Assembly (NCBI GenBank): GCA_002104905.1
Contig: MCFE01000974.1
Span: forward strand, 1-22,629
DNA: 22,629 nt
Source of the DNA: Basidiobolus meristosporus CBS 931.73
Taxonomy: Eukaryota; Basidiobolomycota; Basidiobolomycetes; Basidiobolales; Basidiobolaceae
Reading direction: 5' to 3'
Shown here: piece by piece, positions 9,765-18,373 of the stretch
Layout of the letters: each line of letters begins with the position of its first letter
How positions within the stretch are numbered: the stretch's first letter is position 1
Notes under the pieces: model-generated
The model's database searches: none
The model's input: the letters and a program-made list of their open reading frames with translations, nothing else
What the model was told of the DNA's origin: nothing
Position numbers and translations under genes: made by a program

Positions 9765-10113
9765 TGTTGTAAAAGTTTGTACTTCCACCCACATATTCAC
9801 CTAACTTAGTCACTTAGATCATTACCTTCAAATCCTAGAGAACACTGACCAAATTCCTTCTCAGGATTCACTCAGAATACTTTCCCCAAAGTACCAGGTA
9901 CCAAGAACAGGAAAATTCACAAAGTTGTCCAAATAGCCTCAAACTTTGCACACATGATCTTGGGACCTTCCTTAGCCTATTCTATGTATTACTTATGCCA
10001 AGACCATGTAAAAGTATAAATACTAACTTTACATTCAATAAATCATTAAGTGAAAAGCACATAATCTACTTGTCCTCCCAATCACTTCCAATATCTCCAA
10101 GACTCTAACAACA
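9765..10113 (+). repeat. 5' LTR of Copia element 2
   Basis: The LTR begins TGTTGTAAAAGTTTG and ends CTAACAACA, 349 bp. A TATA box (TATAAATA, 10015-10022) and an AATAAA signal (10037-10042) lie about 90 and 70 bp from its 3' end, in the arrangement expected for a promoter and polyadenylation region. Confidence 0.9.
10015..10022 (+). promoter_or_regulatory. TATA box in the 5' LTR of Copia element 2
   Basis: TATAAATA is conserved at the same place in the sister LTRs (17123-17130, 20021-20028 and, on the minus strand, 18105-18112), while surrounding bases vary. This supports it as the element's core promoter. Confidence 0.65.
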
Positions 10114-10126
10114 GGTTATGAGCCCC
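10114..10126 (+). other. Primer binding site overlapping the first Gag ATG
   Basis: GGTTATGAGCCCC starts at the first base after the LTR. It is complementary to the anticodon stem-loop of initiator tRNA-Met (GGGCUCAUAACC), so priming is expected from a tRNA fragment cut in the anticodon region. The ATG at 10118-10120 lies opposite the CAU anticodon and opens the Gag frame. Confidence 0.75.
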
Positions 10127-11368
10127 AAGCTATCACTCTCTGAAATGTCTACTACTGCTATTACTGGAATTTCTCCCTCTGCTGAAAATTTGGATAGATC
10201 TAACTACCAAGTGTGGAAGGTGAAGATGGAGATGCTGCTACAAGAAAGAGGCCTTTGTGATATTGTCATGGGAGAAGAATGCACACCTAAAAACATAGGA
10301 GAGGAAGCCCTAAAGTACCAGAAGAGATAACAAAGTGCCTTTAACTGCATTTGCCTTAATGTCAAGGACAAATTGCTCAATCATTGCTCAAGAGCAAAAA
10401 CAGCAAAGAATGCCTGGACGGTATTGAAAGACACCTACCAGTCATGTAGAGCTGCTAAGAGAATGTATCTGAGACAAATATTCTTTACTACAAAGATGCT
10501 GCCAGGAGAAGAAATGAAAAATCTAATTAACAGAATTACCCTGCTGGTAGATGAAATGGAATCTGTGGGTGTACCCACTATTGATGAGGATATGATAGTT
10601 TCCATCCTGAATAGCTTGACAGACAAGTTTCAGGGCCTTGTATCAGCCCTGGAGTCCAGAACTGAATATTTAACCTTAAATTATGTATATGGAAGGCTCC
10701 TGGATGAAGAATTAAGAAAATCAAGCGCCAATTAGAAGGAAAAAGAAAATGCTTTGATAAGCAATGATAACCAACAAAGGAGGTATCCAAGACCCTACAA
10801 AGGCAACAGCAACCGGTTCTGTAGCTACTGCAAAAGGAAAGGACACACATCAGACCAGTGCTTCAAAAAGAAAGATAGTCAGCAGAAAAAGCCTGAATTT
10901 GGAAATGCTGCAACAGCTGAAGATAGACTATTCATATCTGCACTAAATATGACCACAAACAAGGATTGTCAGACATGGTATATTGACTCTGGAGCATCTT
11001 AACACTTTACACACCAAAAAAAACTTTTTACCCAATATCAAGAAATTCCAATTAAAAAGGTTTTCCTGGGTGACAATAGAACACTTAATGCAGTGGGAGA
11101 AGGAACTATCCAAGTAAGCCTTAGCAGCAGTGAAGGAAGCCATACATTGACCTTTAAAGAAGTACTCTATGTACCAGGTATGACCAAGAACCTACTATCT
11201 GTATGCAAGGACATAGCAGAAAGACTCAGCTTCAGCTTTGACAATTCTTGATGCAAGATCACTGGTCAAAATGGTGCCCATATTACTTTGGGTATCAGAG
11301 ATCAGAATCTATACAAGTTGACTTATATTCCATCATATTTGGAAGCTAATATAAGTAGCTTAAATGAA
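10118..11368 (+). pseudogene. Copia element 2 Gag, zinc knuckle and protease
   Basis: One frame runs from the ATG inside the primer site (MSPKLSLSEMSTT; the second Met, 9 codons on, is an alternative start). It passes through a UBN2-like Gag domain (NYQVWKVKMEMLLQERG, then LPGEEMKNLINRITLLVDEM and LNSLTDKFQGLVSALESR). A CCHC knuckle (CSYCKRKGHTSDQC) lies near 10825. The protease has an intact WYIDSGAS at about 10979-11002, followed by LGDNRTLNAVGEG and VPGMTKNLLSV. Four or more stops interrupt the same frame: at 10328 (TAA where element 4 has GAA), near 10732, at 11000 directly after the protease motif, near 11249 and near 11369. The frame itself is conserved, so decay is mostly by point change. 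Confidence 0.85.
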
Positions 11369-11989
11369 TAAACACCAATGCTTTGGCGCTGGAGATTTGG
11401 GCATATCAACTTGGATTATTTGCGCAAAATAATCAAATATCAGCTAATTTCTGGAGTAAAAACTGATCCCCCAGCTAATTTGGAGCACTGTGAAGCTTGC
11501 AAATATGGCAAACAAGCCAGACAACCATTCAAGAGTTCTGGGCTAATAAGAACTAATAAAAATTTAGATCCAATTTACTCAGATATATTTGGACCTGTGC
11601 AAAACATATCCTTGGGTAGGATGAAATATTTAATGAAGTATTTAATCACTTTTATTGATGATTATACAAGATACACATGGGTCTACCTCATGGAGAGAAA
11701 GGAAGAAGCTCTGTCAAGCTCAGGGAGCTTAAAGCCATGGTGGAGAGAGAAACTGGTGAAAATGTCAAGAAAATACTCTCTGACAATGGTGGAGAATATA
11801 CCACAAAACTCTTCATCCACTTCTGCAAAATTCATGGGATAATGCAAGAGACTACTGTATCATCCTCCCCACAGCAAAATGGAGTAGCAGAATGTGCCAA
11901 CAGATTAATAATTGGTATGGCAAGGTCTATGATCCATGATCAAAAAATATCCTCTGATTTTTGGGTGGAATCAGTTGCCACTGCTGTAT
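11369..11989 (+). pseudogene. Copia element 2 integrase, 5' part
   Basis: The HHCC region reads LWRWRFGHIN followed by C-EAC-KYGKQARQPF; the first zinc histidine is arginine. The core has SDIFGP (first D), FIDDYTRYTWVYL, then after a one-base frame change near 11715 SDNGGEY (second D) and PQQNGVAE (the catalytic E). The reading then reaches FWVESVATAVY and stops making sense at about 11990. The homologous scrap at 17222 continues there with a normal integrase segment. The break is the left edge of the nested Tnp2 element. Confidence 0.83.
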
Positions 11990-12694
11990 ATGGCACTCTG
12001 TTGGTCCTCTGGCACAATCTGGCCCATAAGTGCTTTGTATAGGTTTTACTTTAGGGCTAATATTTAAGTCTAGTGCCAGATTTTTGGTCTGTGGGTGGAT
12101 CCAATCCAGATCAGCCATCAGGATCCCATTTAGAGACTGTCATATTACCAGCAGCTTGGAATAAGCAACCCTCTTAACAATCTTATGACGGGATCACAAC
12201 AGCATTTTGCAAATTTTATAGCCGAATAAAGTGATAAAACTTGACAAGATTTGATTGGAGCTGTGACAATAATTGCATTGTATTGTTACAGTCCTATTGC
12301 ACTCTATAACTATTGTAAATGAATTGAACCAGCCAGGACATCCAATTGCCTTATATGGCAAGATACTTGATGGTATTTTGATGGCCTCCCATCAAGACTC
12401 TGATTGTACTATAATGGCAGTATGGTGGCCTACTGCTGGTTTTGTATAATGCTATTGTATCAATTTACCAAATGGTATTTCCTGTTTCTACCTCCCCTTG
12501 TGCAAATCATATATTCCACTGTAGAATTACCCCTCTTTATTTGCTTACCCACTACTACCTTGGGTATTCCACATATATCTTGAATCTAATAAAACTATGG
12601 CCTCCTGCTGACTACCCTCTACCAATGCTCACACCTACCACAATTAACATACTTCTATCACCTCAACTTTATGGCTTTTTAATGTGATACTTGC
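11990..12694. other. 3' terminal region of the nested Tnp2 element, no gene seen
   Basis: About 700 bp downstream of the Tnp2 reading frame. Neither strand gives a recognisable protein; short open stretches do not resemble any family I know. The left 100 bp hold the subterminal motif CTGGCACAA and a related AGTGCCAGA near 12072. It is probably the untranslated 3' side of the transposon. Confidence 0.4.
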
Positions 12695-15040
12695 AAAGTT
12701 GCATATACCTTGTATTGCTGGTAACATATACAGCTTGCAAGCATATGCTTGGTTGTTGCCACTTCTGCCATGAATACCTCCTGAATATCCGCAAAGAACT
12801 TATTGGTATTTAGCCAATATATGCCTTCTCCCTGATGGATTCAAGCCCCCCTTATAGGGGTGCTCTGGCTTTTATTTGTGTGAATTCCATATTGAATGGT
12901 GTAGTAGTTTGCTTGTGACCAAGAGAAATCTGGCATACCTTGGTAGAGTTTTCCTAATAGAAATTAGTTACTTGTTGCACCCACCCACCTTTGCATCACT
13001 TAACTGATTACCCACACAGTAGGGCTGCTTAGCTTCTTGATGCCATAGGCATAGGTGTCTCCATATGCATATCTGTCCTTAGTATTTTCAAACCCTATGT
13101 GGCTGTCCTCCATGTGACAGCTCATCACATCCATGATGGACTTGAAGGTAATATTCTTGATGAGATTGGGGCATGGTGTACCTGTAACTTGACTTGTCTT
13201 CCTATCTCCCTACACATCTGCTCCATAGGAAACTCCCAGAAGGTGAAGTAAGGCCCAATATTCTCCACACACCATGCAAGATGGAATAGAGAATGGATAC
13301 AGTAGAAGCAGAGATATATGCATTGAGCTTTATGTTTGTAGTATAGCTGCTCATATCCTGTCACAAACTCCTTGCACAACAGCTGTAAATGCTTCAAGTT
13401 GGCATTGGTGATCTGCTTCTGGATAAATATTCCTACAATGTCCACATATGACTCCCAATGCTTCCAATGTACTCTTGGTAGGAATGGCTTCAGAACACCA
13501 CATGTATAAACATATATCCAGTTCATCCAGTTTTTGCATTTATATTGTTGTATATGAGTATGAATATTGCTTGGAGCCCATGAGAAGTACTTAGGGTAGC
13601 GGACACTCTGTAATATCTTGCCAATTATTTCAAATTTCTTTGGTATCTCAAAGGGCCCATTTAGCTTGAAATGCCCCATGTACAACTTGATCATCAGCAC
13701 AGGGATATTGTTGAAAAGCAAATGCATTGTTCCCAGTGGAAAACTCTTGGTCCAAGCAATACCCTCTATCTTGAGTATCTCCAGTTTCAAACTGATTCCA
13801 TATTCTGGCCAATGGGTGATAACGTGCCAACTTTGCTGCAACTGCATGCTGTCTTCTGTACATTCTCTCTGTGGGAAAATGATGTTCTTGGTGCTAATGT
13901 TTGGGTAATAATAATATGCTTGAGATATAGTAAATCCCCTGGATCTCACATGTTTGACAGCAATACTGTCCATTATGCCCAGAAAAACCTGCTACATTGC
14001 TGATGGCTTGGGTATCTCCAATGCAGATAATGATATGTGCTATTACTTGACAGCCATTTACTGTTATCCTGCTGGAAAGCATACAAGTTTCATCCAGCAA
14101 TGGATACAGGTAGCTATTCAGGTTGGATAGTGATTTAGGCCTAGATACTGGTGAGACTACCATCAGATTACTGCTCTGATGCCATAAGATGGGCAGCAAA
14201 CTCAGATTGATGATAATCAGCAGCCAGCAGGATTTGCTGGTAGAGTACTTGTTTAATGCAAATCCATCAAGTTCTAAGGCAAAGGCATGGTCATACATAC
14301 TTTCAAAGTAGCCCTTGCTTATTTGCTGATTGTAATGTTTGCCATCAAATATATTGGATATGTTTGTACTTAATTGATACTGAGTACAGTACTGTATAGC
14401 TTTGCAATATTTGTTCGACTGCATTAGCTTCCTCAGGCAGGATATTACTGGATTATATCCGGAGTGTGAACATTATTTTCCCTCAATGATGGTGGAATTC
14501 TTACAGGTTGGAAATGTTGCAATGGTAGCATTTTTGGATGTGAATGCAATGCAACTGTTAACACATGCTGGAATCAGGACATTCTCTGGATCATATGTTC
14601 CCAGCTGCATGACAGTTGTCCACTAGTACCATGTACATGGTAAGTTGCATCCTGGAATGATTTTGGCAAGAAGTAGTAATAAGTTCTCAAGTCCCCCATT
14701 ACTGATATTAGTGGAAACACACCACATCTCTAGCCACAACATTACGTCATTCACCAGTAGATGGATTACTGGGCTCACTTGGCTCCATAAAGTATCCTTG
14801 GCATTTGTTTCAGCAGGTGTTGTCTCATTGCATATTGGGATTTGACCAGGCTCATATGTCGTACTGTTGTTAGGGGAGATAGGCTCAAAATCCATCAGAG
14901 AACCTTCTTTGTCAGAGCTATCACTCTGCATGCCATATTCAGAAGGCTGAGGGGAGCCTAAAGGTGTCACAAACTTGCCTGACTCAATTTGTGCCAGGTG
15001 TCAAATACAGCTAGGTGCCAACATAGAAATATCAAAATAT
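12695..15040 (-). pseudogene. Tnp2-type (CACTA-like) transposase relic, copy 2
   Basis: The minus strand from about 15040 gives an acidic N-terminus (SDSSDKEGSLMDFEPISPN) and PVIHLLVNDVMLWLEMW. The Tnp2 signature follows at 14424-13894: LELDGFALNKYSTSKSCW, then LNSYLYPLLDE, then GHNGQYCCQTCEIQG, the family's cysteine-containing GHxG...C motif. After a frame change near 13960, one open stretch of 282 codons (13973-13125) carries ILKIEGIAWTKSFPLG and MHLLFNNIP. It ends with the C-terminal signature HSLFHLAWCVENIG and FWEFPMEQMCREIG. Weaker similarity (FFADIQEVFMAEVA) reaches about 12695 past further stops. It is more complete than copy 1 and lies in the opposite orientation; the two are clearly diverged. 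Confidence 0.8.
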
Positions 15041-15045
15041 GACAT

Positions 15046-16861
15046 CAGATGATGACAAAACCTGATCTCAAGACCACCAATTGTCAGAGTTGAATCAGAG
15101 CAATACAATGAAATCTTTCTCATTCCAGAGGACTCTAAAACTATGGTTTAGCCTGTATCAGTGCCCATGAAGTCCTCAGAAGTGATCATTCTAGTATCAA
15201 ATGCTAGGAGATCCAACCAGACATGAAATAGCCTATGTTACTATATCAATGAGGGTACAAACTTAGCCTATGCCTCTTCAGTTCATATTGATGAGCCCCA
15301 GACTGTAAAAAAGGCTCTAAATGACCCTCTGGCAGAGTTTTGGAGATCTTCAATGCCTGAGGAGTATCAGGCCCGGATGGAGAATCAAACTTGGGACTTA
15401 TTCAAATTACCAATGAGCCAAAAATCAATTGGATGCAGCTAAGTCTTTGAGGCAAAGTACAAGGCTGATGGTACAATTGAAAGTTGCAAGTCAAGACTTG
15501 TGACCAATGGATACTCTCTAACAAAAAGACGACTATACTGAGATCTCTGCAATGGTAGTCAAGCTTAATTCCATCATATTAATAATGGCTACTGCAGCCA
15601 AGTTAAGTTTTTTATATATCAAATGAAAGTAAAGGCTACATTTTTTAACAGAGAACTAGATGAAGTTGTGTATATGGACCTGCCTGATGGGTTTGCTAAC
15701 CAACATAACCCCCATTTGGTCCACAAGCTTAAAGAATCTCTATAAGGTCTCAAACAAACACCAAAATCCTGGAATTGCAAGATAGATTCTTATTTGGAAT
15801 CTTCAACTTTCAAATGGAGTAATCCTGACAATAGTATATACTATAATCCAGATAGAGTAAGCTCATTTCTATTTGCTCTATATGTGGATCATCTAATTAT
15901 AGCCACTAATAATCTAGAAACATTGGAAGAGACTAAATACAGCCTATCTAAAGAGTTCAAGATGTCCAATTTAGGAGAACTCAATTACTACTTAAAGATA
16001 AAGCTCTCTATAGATGGAAGTACCCAGACTATTGCCCTAAGCCAATCCAAGTATATCCAAGATATACTAAACAAGTGCCAGATGGAAGACTGTAAACTGG
16101 CAGCTACCCCAAGGCAGACATACCTCAACTTGGTCAAAACATAACCAAATCAAGAGAGCTTAGTGCCATCTGAAAGCACTGACTTTCCTTATGAATCTAT
16201 GGTCAGCATTCTGATGTATGTTATGCTTGGACCACATCCAGATATCTCATATTCAGTGGGAGTTGTTAGCCAGCATAATCAGAACTATGGATCTGATCAT
16301 ATTGCAGCAGTTAAGTGGATTTTTAGATATCTAAAAGGAACTGCTGATATCTGGTTAAGGTATAATTATAAAGATTTGGAACAGGATTTTGTGGGATACT
16401 TTGATGCTGATTGGGGACATAACTTAGAAGATTGTAGATCCACCACAGGATACACCTTTCATTATTGTAAAGGAGAAATTTAATGGAACTCAAGAAAGCA
16501 ACCAACCATAGTACTCTCTACCACAGAGGCAGAATATATGGCAGCCTGTGAAGCTACAAACAAAATAATGTGGCTAAGAAAGCTTTTTACAGATTTAGGC
16601 CTATGTCAAAAAAGGCCTTTTACTTTATTTCAAGATCATGAAGGATGTATACAATTAAGTAGAAATCCAACTTTTCATGCTAGAACCAAGCACATAGATA
16701 TTAGACATCATCTCATACATGAAGTTATAGAGAATAGCTTAGTTAGCTTAGTTTACTCTCCTACAGATGAAATGGTTGCAGACATATTTACCAAACCATT
16801 AGCCAGAGACAAGTTTGAATATCTTAGGTCAAAATTAGGACTAGTCAGTATGAACATTTAG
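15046..16861 (+). pseudogene. Copia element 2 reverse transcriptase and RNase H
   Basis: After a poorly conserved linker, the RT begins near 15290 (EEYQARMENQTWDLFKLP). It continues in the same frame as Gag, with stops near 15440, 15540 and 15745. The palm has YMDLPDGF, a broken GLKQTPKSW, and the catalytic YVDD changed to YVDH in ALYVDHLIIATNN. RNase H follows with VGYFDADWG, TTEAEYMAACEA, and the C-terminal block MVADIFTKPLARDKFEYLRSK, ending in TAG at 16859-16861. The last ~100 residues are identical to those of the inverted element 3. Confidence 0.85.
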
Positions 16862-16872
16862 CTGAGTGGGAG
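16862..16872 (+). other. Polypurine tract of Copia element 2
   Basis: TGAGTGGGAG abuts the LTR start TGTTG at 16873 and begins one base after the pol stop codon. The same sequence is present at the mirrored position in element 3 (18363-18374). Confidence 0.75.
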
Positions 16873-17221
16873 TGTTGTAAAAATTTGTATTTCCACCTAA
16901 ATATTCACCTAACTTAGTCACTTAGATCATTACCTTCAAATCCTAAAGAATACTGACCAAATTCTGTGTTGGGATTTACTTAGAATATTTTCACCAAAAT
17001 ACCAGGTACCCAGAACATGAAAATTAGATAAGCTGTCCCAGCAGTCCCAAACTTTCTGCACATGTTCTTGGGACCTTTCTTGATCCATTCTATGTGTTTG
17101 TAATGCCAAGACCATGTAAAATTATAAATACTACTTTTACATTCAATAAATAACTTAGTGAAAACCACATAATCTACTTGTTCTCCCAGTCACTTCCAAT
17201 ATCTCCAAGACTCTTTCAACA
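16873..17221 (+). repeat. 3' LTR of Copia element 2
   Basis: 349 bp, TGTTGTAAAAATTTG to CTCTTTCAACA. It carries TATAAATA (17123-17130) and AATAAA (17145-17150). It differs from the 5' LTR at many places, often C in the 5' copy against T here (for example CACTCAG against TACTTAG). Its first ~50 bp are nearly identical to the LTR of element 3 instead. Confidence 0.88.
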
Positions 17222-17574
17222 AAAATAGAGTTTCAGAATGGGCCAACAGATCAATAATTGATATAGCAATACCTATGATCTCAGATCAAGAATTATCCAA
17301 CAATTTTTGTGTGGAGTCAGTTGCCACAGATGCATATCTTGAAAATAGGAATTACAAAAGAATACCTGGTGGTTTTATTCCATCAAAGGAGAGGTATAAA
17401 TATAGACAAAGTGCAGAACATCAAAAAATATATATGGGTCTACAGCATATGCCAAGAAACTGCCCAGAAATCAATCAGAATTTGAGCCACAAAGTTAAAA
17501 TGCATATTTTTGGCCTACTGCAATGGGAGTAAGGCATGCAGACTGTATGATACCAAACCAAAGAAGCAAGATCT
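17222..17574 (+). pseudogene. Copia integrase fragment of a further element
   Basis: The reading NRVSEWANRSII followed by NNFCVESVATDAYLENRN aligns with the integrase of element 2 at 11875-11989 (NGVAECANRLII ... FWVESVATAVY). It then continues into the normal downstream integrase region that element 2 lost to the nested transposon: a KERYKYRQS-like linker and a degenerate stretch before 17574. The catalytic glutamate region reads SEW. It has stops and a frame change. It is a third family-2 copy into which the LTR ending at 17221 appears to have inserted. Confidence 0.75.
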
Positions 17575-17719
17575 CATGTTCTGGACATCTGGTGTTTTGC
17601 AAAAATACTCTAAGTAAATGCCAAAGAGACACTTTTTCAGGATTCTCTAAGATTTTTAGGTAATGATCTAATGGACCATGTTAGGTGAGTATCTATGTAA
17701 ATTACAAGCTTTTGCAACA
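17575..17719 (-). repeat. Decayed family-2 LTR fragment
   Basis: Aligns with 18230-18362 (the 5' portion of the minus-strand LTR of element 3). Shared words include TTCTGG, TCTAAGTAAAT / TCCAAGTAAAT, TTAGGTGAGTAT / TTAGGTGAATAT and the terminal TTTTGCAACA. Strongly diverged. Confidence 0.62.
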
Positions 17720-17721
17720 AC

Positions 17722-17893
17722 ATATGTGTGCATAGTTTGGGGTCTTTGGGACAGCTTTGAGAAAGATCATAATATGAACACCTGATAATATGTGAAAATA
17801 TTTCAAGTAAATCCCATCAAGAAGCTTTGCAGGACAAAGTGCTAGTCACAGTATAAGATCTATGTGACCAAGTTGCCATGAATATTTAGGTAA
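17722..17893 (-). repeat. Second, older LTR relic
   Basis: GTTTGGGGTCTTTGGGACAG through TTTCAAGTAAATCCCATCAA to GAATATTTAGGTAAC follows the same order as 18180-18345 in the element 3 LTR, with heavy divergence. It abuts the previous LTR fragment, so at least two LTRs were stacked here. Confidence 0.55.
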
Positions 17894-18013
17894 CAACTTA
17901 ATTGAAGAAGTAACTTCTAATTCAATGTGTATATCTGCTGTAATTATTAAGCTGAGTACATGTGTATATACTGTTGGACAATGTATTAGTCCTGTATGAA
18001 ACATATGTAAGCT
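17894..18013. other. Unassigned AT-rich spacer
   Basis: About 120 bp between the LTR relic and element 3. I see no coding sequence or match to other parts of the window. Confidence 0.4.
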
Positions 18014-18362
18014 TGTTGTAAGAGTCTTGGAGATATTGGAAGTGATTGGGAGAACAATTAGATTATATGGTTTTCACTTAATGATTTATTGAATGTAAGA
18101 GTAGTATTTATACTTTTACATAGTCTTGGCATCACAAACACATAAAATAGGTTAAGGAAGGTCCCAAGAGCATGGGTGTAGCTTTTGGGGCTGTTTGAAC
18201 AACTTTGAGAATTTTCTTGTTCTGGGTACCTGGTATTTTGGTGAAAAAATTCCAAGTAAATCCCAACACAGAATTTGGTCAGCATTCTCTGGGATATGAA
18301 TGTAATGATCTGAGTGACTAAGTTAGGTGAATATTTAGGTGGAAATACAAATTTTTGCAACA
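18014..18362 (-). repeat. 3' LTR of Copia element 3
   Basis: 349 bp with TGTTGTAAGAG and TTTTTGCAACA ends (plus-strand view). It holds the complement of TATAAATA at 18105-18112 and of AATAAA at 18085-18090. The polypurine tract (minus: GCTGAGTGGGAG) follows at 18363-18374. Confidence 0.88.
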
Positions 18363-18373
18363 CTCCCACTCAG

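Larger units (their letters stand above)
11990..15045 (-). mobile_element. Nested Tnp2-type DNA transposon inside Copia element 2
   Basis: Copia integrase sequence stops near 11989 and Copia pol sequence resumes near 15046-15060; everything between is a minus-strand Tnp2 element. Both ends carry a CTGGCACAA / TTGTGCCAG motif 15-45 bp in (CTGGCACAATCTGG at about 12008; TTTGTGCCAGG at about 14990). Both ends also carry TGTTGG / CCAACA (about 11997 and 15026), suggesting terminal and subterminal repeats. I could not define exact terminal inverted repeats or a target duplication, so the edges are approximate to within about 20 bp. Confidence 0.68.
9765..17221 (+). mobile_element. Copia element 2 (family 2), split by a nested transposon
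   Basis: Two 349-bp LTRs in direct orientation bracket 6,759 bp. Internal order is primer site, Gag, zinc knuckle, protease, first part of integrase (to about 11989), then a foreign minus-strand Tnp2 element to about 15045, then reverse transcriptase, RNase H and polypurine tract. The flanking pentamers AGCAC (9760-9764) and AAAAT (17222-17226) do not match. The left flank is Tnp2 sequence and the right flank is another Copia integrase. The two ends may therefore come from different insertions joined by recombination. The LTRs differ from each other at roughly one position in eight by eye, so it is old or chimeric. Confidence 0.83.

Noticed and set aside
9911-9918. Possible heat shock elements in the Copia LTRs (GAAAATTC)
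   Set aside because: Only two pentamer units in register are present and the third fails; far weaker than the Gypsy array and expected by chance in AT-rich sequence.
12442-12687. An 81-codon plus-strand open frame
   Set aside because: It lies in the 3' region of the nested transposon, with low-complexity hydrophobic content from AT-rich sequence and no homologue within the window.
13618-14003. Two plus-strand open frames of 96 and 110 codons
   Set aside because: They are antisense to the Tnp2 copy 2 coding frame, which explains the open length.
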